Assembly (NCBI RefSeq): GCF_037055275.1
Contig: NZ_CP146345.1
Location: 31,683-95,682 of the forward strand
Origin: Pseudomonas sp. ML2-2023-3
GTDB taxonomy: Bacteria > Pseudomonadota > Gammaproteobacteria > Pseudomonadales > Pseudomonadaceae
Length of the DNA: 64,000 nt
Reading direction: 5' to 3'
The position numbers and the translations under genes are program-made. This document shows, piece by piece, positions 54,141-61,041 of the stretch (position 1 is its first letter; each line of letters begins with the position of its first letter). A model generated the notes under the pieces. That model ran no database searches, had not been told where the DNA came from, and saw nothing but the letters and a program-made list of their open reading frames with translations.

Positions 54141-55109
54141 CTACTCCGCTTCCTTTGCGGCAAGTTTGCTTCGATCAAATTTATTTAAAAAGTTTTCAAA
54201 CTCCTGCAATAGCAAGTTTGGATCAATCCCTTTTTCACACTTCAATTCTAGCTTTTGACCGGAAAGTTTAATTGTTCCAATTCCAGCTACTGGGCGCGGA
54301 ACAAATGCCGGACGACCTTGATTAGAACATGCAGCAATTTTCACGGCAATCTGGCGGAGTGCTTGTTCCTGCTTAGTACCTTTTTCGACCATGCTCAGCA
54401 CCTGTCTCTCGACGATGTGAACATCCTGCTCCGCTAAATCCACGAACTTTTTAGCGTAGTTGGCAGTAATCAGTCCCGGATGCTGATCAAGTACTTGGCG
54501 TATCGAAGTCGGGAGCTTCATAAGGTCCAGGCACCGACTTACTACAGAACGGTTGATCCCCAAGCGACGTGCAATGGCGCTTTGGCTCTTATCATTACCA
54601 TTTTGAAGGTAGCGGTCGTAGCTACGAGCAAGCTCATAGTCAGTCAACTCTTCATGCTCGTTATCTGCCAGTGCGAGCAACATTGCCATGTCGTCGCTCA
54701 TTGGCTTCACAACAGCCGGTATCCTGTCCCATCCCAAGATAGTGACAGCTCTCCAACGCCTCTCACCGCCTACGAGCTCATGTCTGCCGTTTGGAAGAGG
54801 TCTTACAAGAATTGGTTTACCCAGTCCAATTTCACGTATTGACTCCACGAGTAGCGAGATAGCCACCTTGTCAAAGATCATCCGAGGCTGGTATGGCGAT
54901 ACATCGACGCTTGAGACGTCAATATCCTCTAGGGATTGGTCTTTACCTATCCACTCTCCAACCAATGGCTCCTGGGCCTTTTCATCCAGCATTTGGAGCA
55001 TTGCTGCCCTCCCCTGCGCGCTGGATGGAGTTCCTTCTGGAATCTCTGCTGGCTTGCGAAGGCCAACGACGCCAGTTTTAGGTTTTCCAGGGTAATCGTT
55101 TGATTTCAT
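54141..55109 (-). CDS. parB: ParB-type partition protein, 322 aa
   Basis: ATG 55109 (MKSNDYPGK) with GGAG nine bases upstream. ParB/Srx domain with GRHELVGGERRWRA (CTP-binding arginine box), then the HTH QSAIARRLGINRSVVSRCLDLMKLP. Immediately downstream of parA on the same strand; the 70-base gap between them contains two parS-like palindromes. It would bind parS sites and spread. Confidence 0.9.
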   Translation of the reverse strand: MKSNDYPGKPKTGVVGLRKPAEIPEGTPSSAQGRAAMLQMLDEKAQEPLVGEWIGKDQSLEDIDVSSVDVSPYQPRMIFDKVAISLLVESIREIGLGKPILVRPLPNGRHELVGGERRWRAVTILGWDRIPAVVKPMSDDMAMLLALADNEHEELTDYELARSYDRYLQNGNDKSQSAIARRLGINRSVVSRCLDLMKLPTSIRQVLDQHPGLITANYAKKFVDLAEQDVHIVERQVLSMVEKGTKQEQALRQIAVKIAACSNQGRPAFVPRPVAGIGTIKLSGQKLELKCEKGIDPNLLLQEFENFLNKFDRSKLAAKEAE

Positions 55110-55131
55110 GTGCTGCATCTCCAACATTCAG

Positions 55132-55177
55132 TGTTGCTAGTAGCAACACGGGTTCTCTTTTGTTGCTACTAGCAACA
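55132..55177. repeat. two parS-like palindromes between parA and parB
   Basis: TGTTGCTAGTAGCAACA (55132-55148) and TGTTGCTACTAGCAACA (55161-55177), each a near-perfect 17-base palindrome. Same motif at 56419 and 57667. Confidence 0.8.
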
Positions 55178-55179
55178 AC

Positions 55180-56310
55180 TCAGGCCGAAGCAATTTCCCG
55201 GATTTTGTTGAGAATTTCCCGGTGTACGCTTCGGACTGGACCAAGACTTTTTGAGGTAGCCCCTTTCCACAGAAGCAGCGGAATGCCGTCATCCAGTGAC
55301 TTGGCGTACTCCTCAGAGACATAGATTTTTTCTTCCGTTACCCGGCCAGGAAAAAGCTCATTAAGACGGAAAAGATTATTGATTAGAGACGGGCGATTGC
55401 GGATAAACATCGTCGGGATCGCGAGCAATTTAGGTGCGTAGCTGTATTCCCGTGCAAATCGGGCGCACCAATCGTTCAGCCGAAGAAGAGCGCGGAATGA
55501 AAACTTGTCCATTCGAATCGGACACAGAAGTAAGTCGCTAGCTGCAACTGAATTTTTAGTCAGTCGGGAACCGGCAGGGGCGTTATCGAAGATGATCAGG
55601 TCATAGCTCGAAAGATCACAGCCAGGTATTTGGCCGGTTTTGGCCTGTTCAATCCAACGGGCATACCACATATCGGGGTTGTTAGAAGCGTCCAGGGCAA
55701 CACCCAAATCCTCGATGTAGGAATCCGCAGGAATCAGGTGAATGCCATCCTCACCAAATGGCTTCTTGATGACCTCATCAAGGGTTTTCGGATCGAATGC
55801 ACGCATCCGCAACAGGGGACTGATCAGATTGCCGAGGTGGCCGTCTACGAGTCGGTCCTGAGGAATACCCATCTCGGTCAGGTCCTCCGGCCCCAAATCA
55901 GGGTCGTAGCCCAGCATGCTGGATGTGTCGCCCTGAGGGTCGTTGTCGATGATCAGCGTTTTCAGGCCTGCGAACTGAGCAGACAGAGCTAGGTTCACAG
56001 CCGTAGTTGTTTTAGCTGTGCCGCCTTTCGGTACAAATGTCGAAGCAACGATTTGGCGCGAAAGACCTTTCGAATGTCCCAAGCGTCGACGTAGGGCTGC
56101 GATAGCGAATAGATCGGCGAGTCCATAAACCCGTGCAGTAGAGGTGCCACGAGGTACACGACGAATCTCAACACCATTCTCTTCTTCAATGTCCTTCAGT
56201 CGCCTGGTCGTCAGCCCAAAGCACTCAGCGGCAAACTGCGGAGAAAAGGTTAAGCCTCCAAAGTCAACAAAACTCTGTAGCTCCAGCTGAGATTCTTCGG
56301 TTGAGTTCAT
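55180..56310 (-). CDS. parA: ParA-type partition ATPase (type Ia), 376 aa
   Basis: N-terminal DNA-binding domain (TFSPQFAAECFGLTTRRLKDIEEENG) typical of large type Ia ParA proteins, deviant Walker A KGGTAKTTT near residues 93-101, and DNDPQGDTSSMLG and FDNAPAGSRL. Preceded by a strong promoter. With ParB and parS it segregates the plasmid; it probably also autorepresses. Confidence 0.93.
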   Translation of the reverse strand: MNSTEESQLELQSFVDFGGLTFSPQFAAECFGLTTRRLKDIEEENGVEIRRVPRGTSTARVYGLADLFAIAALRRRLGHSKGLSRQIVASTFVPKGGTAKTTTAVNLALSAQFAGLKTLIIDNDPQGDTSSMLGYDPDLGPEDLTEMGIPQDRLVDGHLGNLISPLLRMRAFDPKTLDEVIKKPFGEDGIHLIPADSYIEDLGVALDASNNPDMWYARWIEQAKTGQIPGCDLSSYDLIIFDNAPAGSRLTKNSVAASDLLLCPIRMDKFSFRALLRLNDWCARFAREYSYAPKLLAIPTMFIRNRPSLINNLFRLNELFPGRVTEEKIYVSEEYAKSLDDGIPLLLWKGATSKSLGPVRSVHREILNKIREIASA

Positions 56311-56339
56311 GTAAATGCCCTTCTGTAGGTTGAGAATTG

Positions 56340-56367
56340 ATTATAGTTCATGAATACGGCTTGTAAA
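56340..56367 (-). promoter_or_regulatory. parA promoter
   Basis: On the minus strand TTTACA (56362-56367), 16-base spacer, TATAAT (56340-56345), about 30 bases before parA. Inverted repeat TTCATGAA within the spacer region; a half-site ATACGG of the transfer operator is also present. Confidence 0.75.
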
Positions 56368-56418
56368 CAGACTAATTCAGGAATATTAACGTTTTAAGCC
56401 ATTCGAGCTGAACCGCCT

Positions 56419-56435
56419 TGTTGCTAGTAGCAACA
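56419..56435. repeat. parS-like palindrome upstream of parA
   Basis: TGTTGCTAGTAGCAACA, third copy, about 110 bases upstream of the parA start and 16 bases beyond a half-site. Confidence 0.8.
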
Positions 56436-56479
56436 AACCCGCTCTGCCCAGCAACAAAGCGGGCAAGAACGAACCGGCT

Positions 56480-57310
56480 CTAAAAGCTCATTGCTACCTG
56501 CCCGCCTTTATCCACGAAGCTGTCTAGGTTAACGCCGCGCATAGACACAGCCTTGCTCAGCAGCAAGTGGGCCTTGTTGTCGTCAAGATCCATGAGGTAT
56601 GCGTCGTCGATGAGCTCGCTGATCTCATGAGGTTTCAAACCCGCCTCAATGGCCTGGCCCAAAAGCCGCGACGAAAGACGATCGTACTTCGCACGTAGGG
56701 CAAATTGAGGGTTATCAAGTTGGTTATTTGCCATGAAGAAAGCGTACGAAAATCCCTCGGGGGTTACGCTTCTTGCGTTTTTTGTCGCGAGGCTCCGGCC
56801 TCCGTACTTGAGATGCATTTTGGAGCCCTCAACAGGCATGACCGGTGCAACAGGAAGGTCTGCGTTGAAACGACCCCAGATCAAGGTCTTCTTCGTATAG
56901 GGATCTCCAACGTGGCACGGATCGAATGAAAGTCTCCATCCCGGGAGCCCTCCTAATTTTTCGATACGGCCAACTGGATTTTCTACAGCCCACAATGCTG
57001 GTTTGTAGTATTCGATTAACCGAAGGGTCTGGTGAACGAGTTGGACGGAGGCTTTGGTCCGGCCATCCAGATCCTTACTACCGAAATGTCTGCAGCCTGA
57101 ACGAGCGAAGTCTGTGCAAGGACAAGCGGCAAGAATCGCGAATACCTCAAGGCCGTAGAAATCGCCGAACCACTCTATGAAGAACTCGACATTGAAGTTG
57201 TTCACGTCACCGAGCTCAGGATTGTCTTGAATGTCAAAGCGGTAGACCTGGTAGCCGGCTTCTTCCCAAGGCCGAGACCATTCACCTGAGGTATCGAAAA
57301 GCGAGAGCAC
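56480..57310 (-). CDS. C5-cytosine methyltransferase-like protein, 276 aa
   Basis: Motif I LSLFDTSGEW, catalytic PCTDFARSGC (PC with Cys in the right place; PCTD where many have PCQD) and ENPVGR (the ENV motif). Short, with a reduced target-recognition region. GTG 57310 is the first start after an in-frame TGA and has only a weak ribosome site, so it may be translated by coupling to the overlapping upstream ORF. Could protect plasmid DNA from restriction. Confidence 0.7.
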   Translation of the reverse strand: MLSLFDTSGEWSRPWEEAGYQVYRFDIQDNPELGDVNNFNVEFFIEWFGDFYGLEVFAILAACPCTDFARSGCRHFGSKDLDGRTKASVQLVHQTLRLIEYYKPALWAVENPVGRIEKLGGLPGWRLSFDPCHVGDPYTKKTLIWGRFNADLPVAPVMPVEGSKMHLKYGGRSLATKNARSVTPEGFSYAFFMANNQLDNPQFALRAKYDRLSSRLLGQAIEAGLKPHEISELIDDAYLMDLDDNKAHLLLSKAVSMRGVNLDSFVDKGGQVAMSF

Positions 57311-57543
57311 ACTTTGTCACTGTTTTCCCTGCAAGCAGCTTGGCTTCTAGCATGATCAATCCATCCCTCTATACGGTCACGGGCGTGCGCGGGCTTCATA
57401 AACCCCTGGACCTTATCAGCCAAGCGGACTACATCTGCCTTCAATGGATGATCGAAAAGATGGTGAACCCCGAGTGAATTTTCTAAAGCTTGTGATTCTT
57501 GAAATGCCGATACCAATGAATCCAATTCGTACACAGAACCCAT
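57202..57543 (-). CDS. hypothetical protein overlapping the methylase gene, 113 aa
   Basis: ATG 57543 follows TCTAGGAG at eight bases. Residues 1-80 look like a real helical protein (SVYELDSLVSAFQESQALENSLG, then KPAHARDRIEGWIDHARSQAACRENSD). The last 35 residues overlay the methylase start and look like overprint. Preceded by the shared hairpin leader and ACGTACGTAC promoter. Confidence 0.55.
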   Translation of the reverse strand: MGSVYELDSLVSAFQESQALENSLGVHHLFDHPLKADVVRLADKVQGFMKPAHARDRIEGWIDHARSQAACRENSDKVCSRFSIPQVNGLGLGKKPATRSTALTFKTILSSVT

Positions 57544-57550
57544 GCAAATC

Positions 57551-57595
57551 GCTCCTAGACCTTTTTCAAAGCAGCACAGTGGTAGCCGCCACTGT
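57551..57595 (-). promoter_or_regulatory. hairpin leader 1 (CGGCTA loop) plus TCTAGGAG ribosome site
   Basis: Minus strand: stem ACAGTGG / CCACTGT closes an invariant CGGCTA loop (57576-57595). TCTAGGAG follows 15 bases later and precedes the ATG at 57543 by eight bases. Confidence 0.7.
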
Positions 57596-57614
57596 CACCA
57601 ATTCGTGGAGAGAA

Positions 57615-57657
57615 TTTTAACCCAAATGCGTACGCATGTACATACGTACGTACGTAT
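57615..57657 (-). promoter_or_regulatory. ACGTACGTAC promoter repeat 1
   Basis: Tandem TACGTACGTACGTA (57643-57656) with a nearby TGCGTACGCA palindrome (57627-57636). A TTAAAAT box (57615-57621) on the minus strand may be the -10, with TGTACA (57638-57643) as a -35. Upstream of hairpin leader 1. Confidence 0.55.
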
Positions 57658-57666
57658 CTAAACATT

Positions 57667-57683
57667 TGTTGCTAGTAGCAACA
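57667..57683. repeat. parS-like palindrome, fourth copy
   Basis: TGTTGCTAGTAGCAACA directly beside ACGTACGTAC repeat 1 and 18 bases beyond the stop of the 57701 gene on the same strand. Confidence 0.8.
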
Positions 57684-57700
57684 CTGCTAGAGATTTCGAT

Positions 57701-58153
57701 CTATTTTGCTGTTCTGGTTGTTCGTCTAATCATGTCTCGATAAGACTCGATTTCCAGATGGACACGCCTTTGCCTGACAGCCTCTTTTGAACACCCAATG
57801 ATGTCTGCAAGCTCCTGGTCCGGTTGCTTACCCTGCATATGATCGTAAGCCGCAATATCGGGTCGAGGTTGTTGGTACGGTGTTATTCCTAAGGACTGGA
57901 TGAGTTTTGAGACTTGCTGAAGAGGAACTTTAGCCGCACGTGCGAGCATTGTGGCGGGGTAGACGCCAAGAAAAGGTACAAGGAGCGCTAGGGCATCCTG
58001 GTGAGGAGGGGGAGGGGAGTACGCAGGTTTGCCGAGCTTGATTCTTCGAGCACGGACAGCTTCAGTAGTGGTTCCAGCCATCTGAGCGATAACAGGATCC
58101 GGGACATTTCCCGAAAGCCCGTCGTATCGCTCAAGCTTTGAGTATTTGGGCAT
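57701..58153 (-). CDS. DNA-binding protein with two helix-turn-helix-like repeats, 150 aa
   Basis: Two similar segments with the pattern DxxIAxxxGxxxEAVRxRRxxLG: residues 18-42 (VPDPVIAQMAGTTTEAVRARRI) and 110-135 (QPDQELADIIGCSKEAVRQRRV). This is the signature of a family of small HTH repeats found in plasmid and phage genomes. It lies just beyond the RHH protein on the same strand. Probably a regulator; no partner shown. Confidence 0.6.
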   Translation of the reverse strand: MPKYSKLERYDGLSGNVPDPVIAQMAGTTTEAVRARRIKLGKPAYSPPPPHQDALALLVPFLGVYPATMLARAAKVPLQQVSKLIQSLGITPYQQPRPDIAAYDHMQGKQPDQELADIIGCSKEAVRQRRVHLEIESYRDMIRRTTRTAK

Positions 58154-58183
58154 ACAACTGAATCTAAACCGATAGGCCAGAAT

Positions 58184-58363
58184 TTATTGTTGGATTCCCC
58201 ACATTTCAGCCAGGGCTTTTTCAATGAGCGCTGAAGCTGTTGTTTTTTGCTTATGAGCTTCGTCGCGCAAGCGTTCGTTGAAATCTGTACGAAGGCTAAT
58301 AGTCTTATGGGATCGGGTAGGGGCTTCACCCTTTTGGGTTGCAGCGGATGGTTGAGCCTTCAT
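58184..58363 (-). CDS. ribbon-helix-helix (Arc/MetJ-type) small protein, 59 aa
   Basis: Below the usual length cutoff, but real: ATG 58363 has GAGGAA just upstream, and the product reads KTISLRTDFNERLRDEAHKQ then TTASALIEKALAEMWG, an RHH fold with a beta strand followed by two helices. It is 30 bases from the 57701 gene on the same strand, downstream of an ACGTACGTAC promoter. Likely an autorepressor or copy/partition regulator; it is a good candidate to bind the ACGTACGTAC repeats. Confidence 0.75.
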   Translation of the reverse strand: MKAQPSAATQKGEAPTRSHKTISLRTDFNERLRDEAHKQKTTASALIEKALAEMWGIQQ

Positions 58364-58398
58364 ACATGTTCCTCAAAATTGACTGATCACAAGTAGCC

Positions 58399-58440
58399 AT
58401 TATACATGTACGCACGTACGCAAATACATACGTACGTACA
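58399..58440 (-). promoter_or_regulatory. ACGTACGTAC promoter repeat 2, before the RHH gene
   Basis: TATACATGTACG, then CGCACGTACGC and ACATACGTACGTACA (58401-58440). TATAAT (58399-58404, minus strand) is the probable -10, about 36 bases before the RHH start. Confidence 0.6.
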
Positions 58441-58454
58441 CGAAGTACGACTGT

Positions 58455-58769
58455 TTACTCAGTTTGCTCTTCCTTGTCGGAACGGTGCTGACCAGATGCT
58501 CTACGGTAATCTTGCAGCTGCTGGATGGTGTGGGATAGATTGCGAATCACATAGTCCGGAAACCCCTTTTTACCAGCTAGGTGACGCTGCTCTAGCTCTG
58601 CGATTCGAGCAGGGTCTAGCCCTAAACGAATCAGGGTTAGCTCATCACCCAGTTCCAAAGCCCGGTTCGCTTCCAGCATGACGTTTTGAGCCGATTGAAG
58701 TTTCTCAATTTCATCTTGCAGGTGCTGGGTGTCATCACGGTCAACAGATCGCAGTGGTATACGCTTCAT
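58455..58769 (-). CDS. hypothetical helical protein, 104 aa
   Basis: ATG 58769 (MKRIPLRSVD) has TCTAGGAG seven bases upstream, so the longer frame to 58889 is rejected. The middle is a coiled-coil-like helix (DDTQHLQDEIEKLQSAQNVMLEANRALEL) and the tail is charged. Carries hairpin leader 2. Downstream neighbour of rep on the same strand; function unknown. Confidence 0.6.
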   Translation of the reverse strand: MKRIPLRSVDRDDTQHLQDEIEKLQSAQNVMLEANRALELGDELTLIRLGLDPARIAELEQRHLAGKKGFPDYVIRNLSHTIQQLQDYRRASGQHRSDKEEQTE

Positions 58770-58776
58770 TTGCAGA

Positions 58777-58811
58777 CTCCTAGACTTCATTCTTCCCCGG
58801 TAGCCGCCGGG
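58777..58811 (-). promoter_or_regulatory. hairpin leader 2 (CGGCTA loop) plus TCTAGGAG
   Basis: Minus strand: stem CCCGG / CCGGG with loop CGGCTA (58796-58811). GTCTAGGAG (58777-58785) follows ten bases on, then ATG 58769. Confidence 0.75.
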
Positions 58812-58837
58812 TGCAGCTCGATTAAGCTGCCAGCTCA

Positions 58838-58862
58838 TTATACGTACGTACGTACGTATGTA
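58838..58862 (-). promoter_or_regulatory. ACGTACGTAC promoter repeat 3
   Basis: TACGTACGTACGTACGTA fills the spacer between TTTACA and TATAAT (58838-58843, minus strand) with 16-base spacing: a strong promoter with an embedded repeat operator. Drives the 58769 gene. Confidence 0.75.
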
Positions 58863-58903
58863 AACAATGAACAAAGAAAAAGGCTGCATCTGCAGCCCCT
58901 AAA

Positions 58904-58919
58904 TGTCGGCGATATACGA
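58904..58919 (+). repeat. iteron at the 3' end of the rep gene
   Basis: TGTCGGCGATATACGA, ending one base before the rep stop codon (minus strand). Identical to the origin iterons at 62824-63109, except for small variants. Confidence 0.8.
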
Positions 58920-59849
58920 CTAAGCGGGCTTAAATCGCTCCAGCGTTTCAAACCAAGCAGCTTTGTCAGAGGCGACCAGCTCATCAGACAAAAGCTTGGT
59001 GTTCCTGGTGTAGAACACGATCTTATGAGGCTTACAGCTCGTATCCAAAGCCATTCTGTAATCAGGTAACGAGTCACGTTTAATGATCTTGCGCACATCA
59101 GCCCTGAAATAACGCAGATCTTGCGTAGAACCGCATTTTTGCTGCATTAGCACGATATCTGCCTTCCAAATTGGCTTGTTACCAACATGTTTGCGAGCAA
59201 GCTCATACAAACGACGCTCTAGGGGCATCCTCAAAGCGAAATAGCGCCGGTCAATCGTCAAAACCTCATAGTGGAGGAGGGCTTTGTACATCCAATCTGA
59301 TATCTGAACGATGCCTTCAAGAACACCCTTGCCGTTCCCGGTCTTTTTGGTGATGGTGTAGTCATGTATCCAGCCAAAACCCTTGGTTTGCTCCTCGCCA
59401 CCGGTAACGATGTTTGTCTCGATCTGCGTACCCTTGAGCCTCCGGAGCATGTCCAGAATGTTCACGTAAGCATTTCCTCCTGGCTCCCTACCTGTGCCAA
59501 TGAGAAAATCATAAGAGTCAAATTTGACCGTGTTTGAAATCGGCAAACCCGCTTTCCGACCTTCGATAATTTGGGATCCGATAAACAACAGCAGATCTTT
59601 ATCGAAAACCGTTGCGGCGCCGATTACGGGAGGAATGATTCGTACGCGCTTGTTGGTACCTGGCTGGTGATACTCGCGGATGGCGGTATCAGGAATTGTG
59701 GACAAAGAGAAAAGTGGAAACTCCATACTGGCCAGGTCGTCTTTCACCGGCCACTCAACCATATTGGCCTGGAACATGTCCGTCTGAACGTAAGGGACCA
59801 GGTTCGGTTTACGGCCGCGTTTGGGTTTCTTTTCGCCTTCATCACTCAT
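58920..59849 (-). CDS. repA: iteron-type replication initiator RepA (RPA/PF10134-like), 309 aa
   Basis: ATG 59849 (MSDEGEKKPKRGRKPN). N-terminal basic stretch, then a winged-helix initiator fold: YYxxxxD-like patterns, EGRKAGLPISNTVKFDSYDFLIGTG, NAYVNILDMLRRLKGTQIETNI, DRRYFALRMPLERRLYELARKHVG, characteristic of the RPA replication initiator family. Start is two bases after a leader ORF stop. It should bind the iterons at 62824-63109 and at its own 3' end. Expression is probably limited by the antisense RNA on the opposite strand. Confidence 0.85.
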   Translation of the reverse strand: MSDEGEKKPKRGRKPNLVPYVQTDMFQANMVEWPVKDDLASMEFPLFSLSTIPDTAIREYHQPGTNKRVRIIPPVIGAATVFDKDLLLFIGSQIIEGRKAGLPISNTVKFDSYDFLIGTGREPGGNAYVNILDMLRRLKGTQIETNIVTGGEEQTKGFGWIHDYTITKKTGNGKGVLEGIVQISDWMYKALLHYEVLTIDRRYFALRMPLERRLYELARKHVGNKPIWKADIVLMQQKCGSTQDLRYFRADVRKIIKRDSLPDYRMALDTSCKPHKIVFYTRNTKLLSDELVASDKAAWFETLERFKPA

Positions 59850-59851
59850 AG

Positions 59852-59950
59852 CTAAATCTTCTTCTCTGGATCACTGCAGTCTACATGGGAACTGAATGGC
59901 GGACCGTGCAGCCGCACTCTGTTGAGGTGTCGTCGGGGAATCGCTATCAT
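59852..59950 (-). CDS. rep leader peptide ORF, 32 aa
   Basis: ATG 59950 to TAG 59852, stop separated by two bases from the rep ATG, the classic layout for translational coupling (as with IncI/IncFII-type leader peptides). The basic product (MIAIPRRHLNRV at the start) has no known fold. AGGAG at 59966-59970 is 15 bases upstream, a little far, so the leader may also be opened by RNA structure. Confidence 0.6.
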   Translation of the reverse strand: MIAIPRRHLNRVRLHGPPFSSHVDCSDPEKKI

Positions 59951-59956
59951 GGAAGA

Positions 59957-60028
59957 ATCCAGACGCTCCTAGACGAGTTCACCCTGGTAGAAGCCCAGAT
60001 CGGTAGCCGCCGTCTGGGCTTTGTTTTA
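59957..60028 (+). ncRNA. candidate antisense RNA controlling rep leader translation
   Basis: A plus-strand promoter TTGAGG (59922-59927), 17-base spacer, TATCAT (59945-59950) predicts a start near 59957. It ends in a terminator-like hairpin (59992-60020; stems AGCCCAGA / TCTGGGCT plus CGG / CCG) followed by a T-rich run. About 72 nt, fully antisense to the rep leader. Its terminal loop TAGCCG is complementary to the CGGCTA loop of hairpins 1, 2 and 4. No transcript evidence is available here. Confidence 0.5.
59966..60020 (-). promoter_or_regulatory. hairpin leader 3 (CGGCTA loop), rep leader
   Basis: Minus strand: strong stem AGCCCAGA-CGG / CCG-TCTGGGCT closing CGGCTA (59992-60020), then GTCTAGGAG (59966-59974) 17 bases on. 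The same sequence read on the plus strand is the terminator of the candidate antisense RNA. Confidence 0.75.
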
Positions 60029-60036
60029 CCTCAGAT

Positions 60037-60870
60037 CTATAAAGATGAGTGATCCGCTAAAATGACCATCTCGGAGAGCACACAGATCTCTCCGCGGATT
60101 TTAGCCAAAGTACCACGCTGATCACCACGCTCCTTCCTTCCAGCCTCCATTTCTTTGATGTTCTGGTCATAGGTAAAGCTCGGGCCTGCCCAATCGCGAA
60201 GTCGAACGAAAGCCCATGCTTCGCCTTCACGATATTCTCGACTGTAAACCGCGCTGGTAACGACATACTCACGGCCGTTTACCTTCACTGTGGGGACAGA
60301 CGGAACCTTGTCGCCCGCTGAGGAGAACTGCATACATGACACGGCATTTTCCCACCTGCAGTACACCTCAGGAATGACAGAAACGCCGTCACGAAAACTG
60401 GGCCGGAAAAAACAGGAACGCCAAGGCAGAAACTCGGCCCAGTAGCGGCAATCACCGGTACTCAACCATCCGTGAACGATGATTGAACCTACACCTTCCA
60501 CATAGACGCCTATCACCTTGGATCGAGGTGCAGTACGAACCTTGCACTCCGCACCTGAACCTTCAAAGCTTGTTGCCACGACGTTCAATTCGAGCCACAT
60601 GCTGTCATTAAAGTGCGCAACAGCGCGCCACTGAGAAGGCCGCAGATCATCGGTGGATGCTTGGGACAGCGATTGCTCACTGGCCTCAACACCAAGAAGA
60701 AAGAAGGGCATCAATTCTTGTGGAACGGAAGAAATGTGTGCCCGAGCCTCGGTAACAAGCCGTTGATACTCACGGAGGTTGAAAGAGGGGAAATTCCAAG
60801 ATCCAGATTCGCTGACAGCGATATCGACACTGGATTCATCAAAGAACAAACCCATTTGTAACTGGTTCAT
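60037..60870 (-). CDS. hypothetical protein, 277 aa
   Basis: ATG 60870 (MNQLQMGLFFDESSVDI), preceded by CTAGGAG; the ORF extends to 61029 but only as leader. Mixed composition with several Trp residues, no membrane segment. Carries hairpin leader 4. Just upstream of the rep transcription start region. Unknown function; possibly linked to plasmid copy control because it shares the leader element. Confidence 0.6.
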   Translation of the reverse strand: MNQLQMGLFFDESSVDIAVSESGSWNFPSFNLREYQRLVTEARAHISSVPQELMPFFLLGVEASEQSLSQASTDDLRPSQWRAVAHFNDSMWLELNVVATSFEGSGAECKVRTAPRSKVIGVYVEGVGSIIVHGWLSTGDCRYWAEFLPWRSCFFRPSFRDGVSVIPEVYCRWENAVSCMQFSSAGDKVPSVPTVKVNGREYVVTSAVYSREYREGEAWAFVRLRDWAGPSFTYDQNIKEMEAGRKERGDQRGTLAKIRGEICVLSEMVILADHSSL

Positions 60871-60880
60871 ATGATACCTG

Positions 60881-60911
60881 CTCCTAGAACATTTACCTGG
60901 TAGCCGCCAGG
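60881..60911 (-). promoter_or_regulatory. hairpin leader 4 (CGGCTA loop) plus CTAGGAG
   Basis: Minus strand: stem CCTGG / CCAGG with loop CGGCTA (60896-60911). GTTCTAGGAG follows after about five bases, then ATG 60870 after a ten-base spacer. Confidence 0.75.
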
Positions 60912-60950
60912 AGAGCGTCGTGACGAAACTCATAGGATTATGGTACCAAA

Positions 60951-60974
60951 CATGCGTACGTACGTACATACGCA
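60951..60974 (-). promoter_or_regulatory. ACGTACGTAC promoter repeat 4
   Basis: GCGTACGTACGTACATACGC lies upstream of hairpin leader 4. A CATAAT box (60938-60943, minus strand) is a possible -10. Confidence 0.55.
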
Positions 60975-61041
60975 AACCTAACAAAGACAAATGTTTCTGG
61001 TGATCAAGGTGCTCAGTGTGCCGAAACACTCCCTGTCACGG

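Noticed and set aside
57255..57275. GGTAGCCGGC resembling the leader hairpin
   Set aside because: Lies within the methylase coding sequence, differs in the key bases and has no stem.
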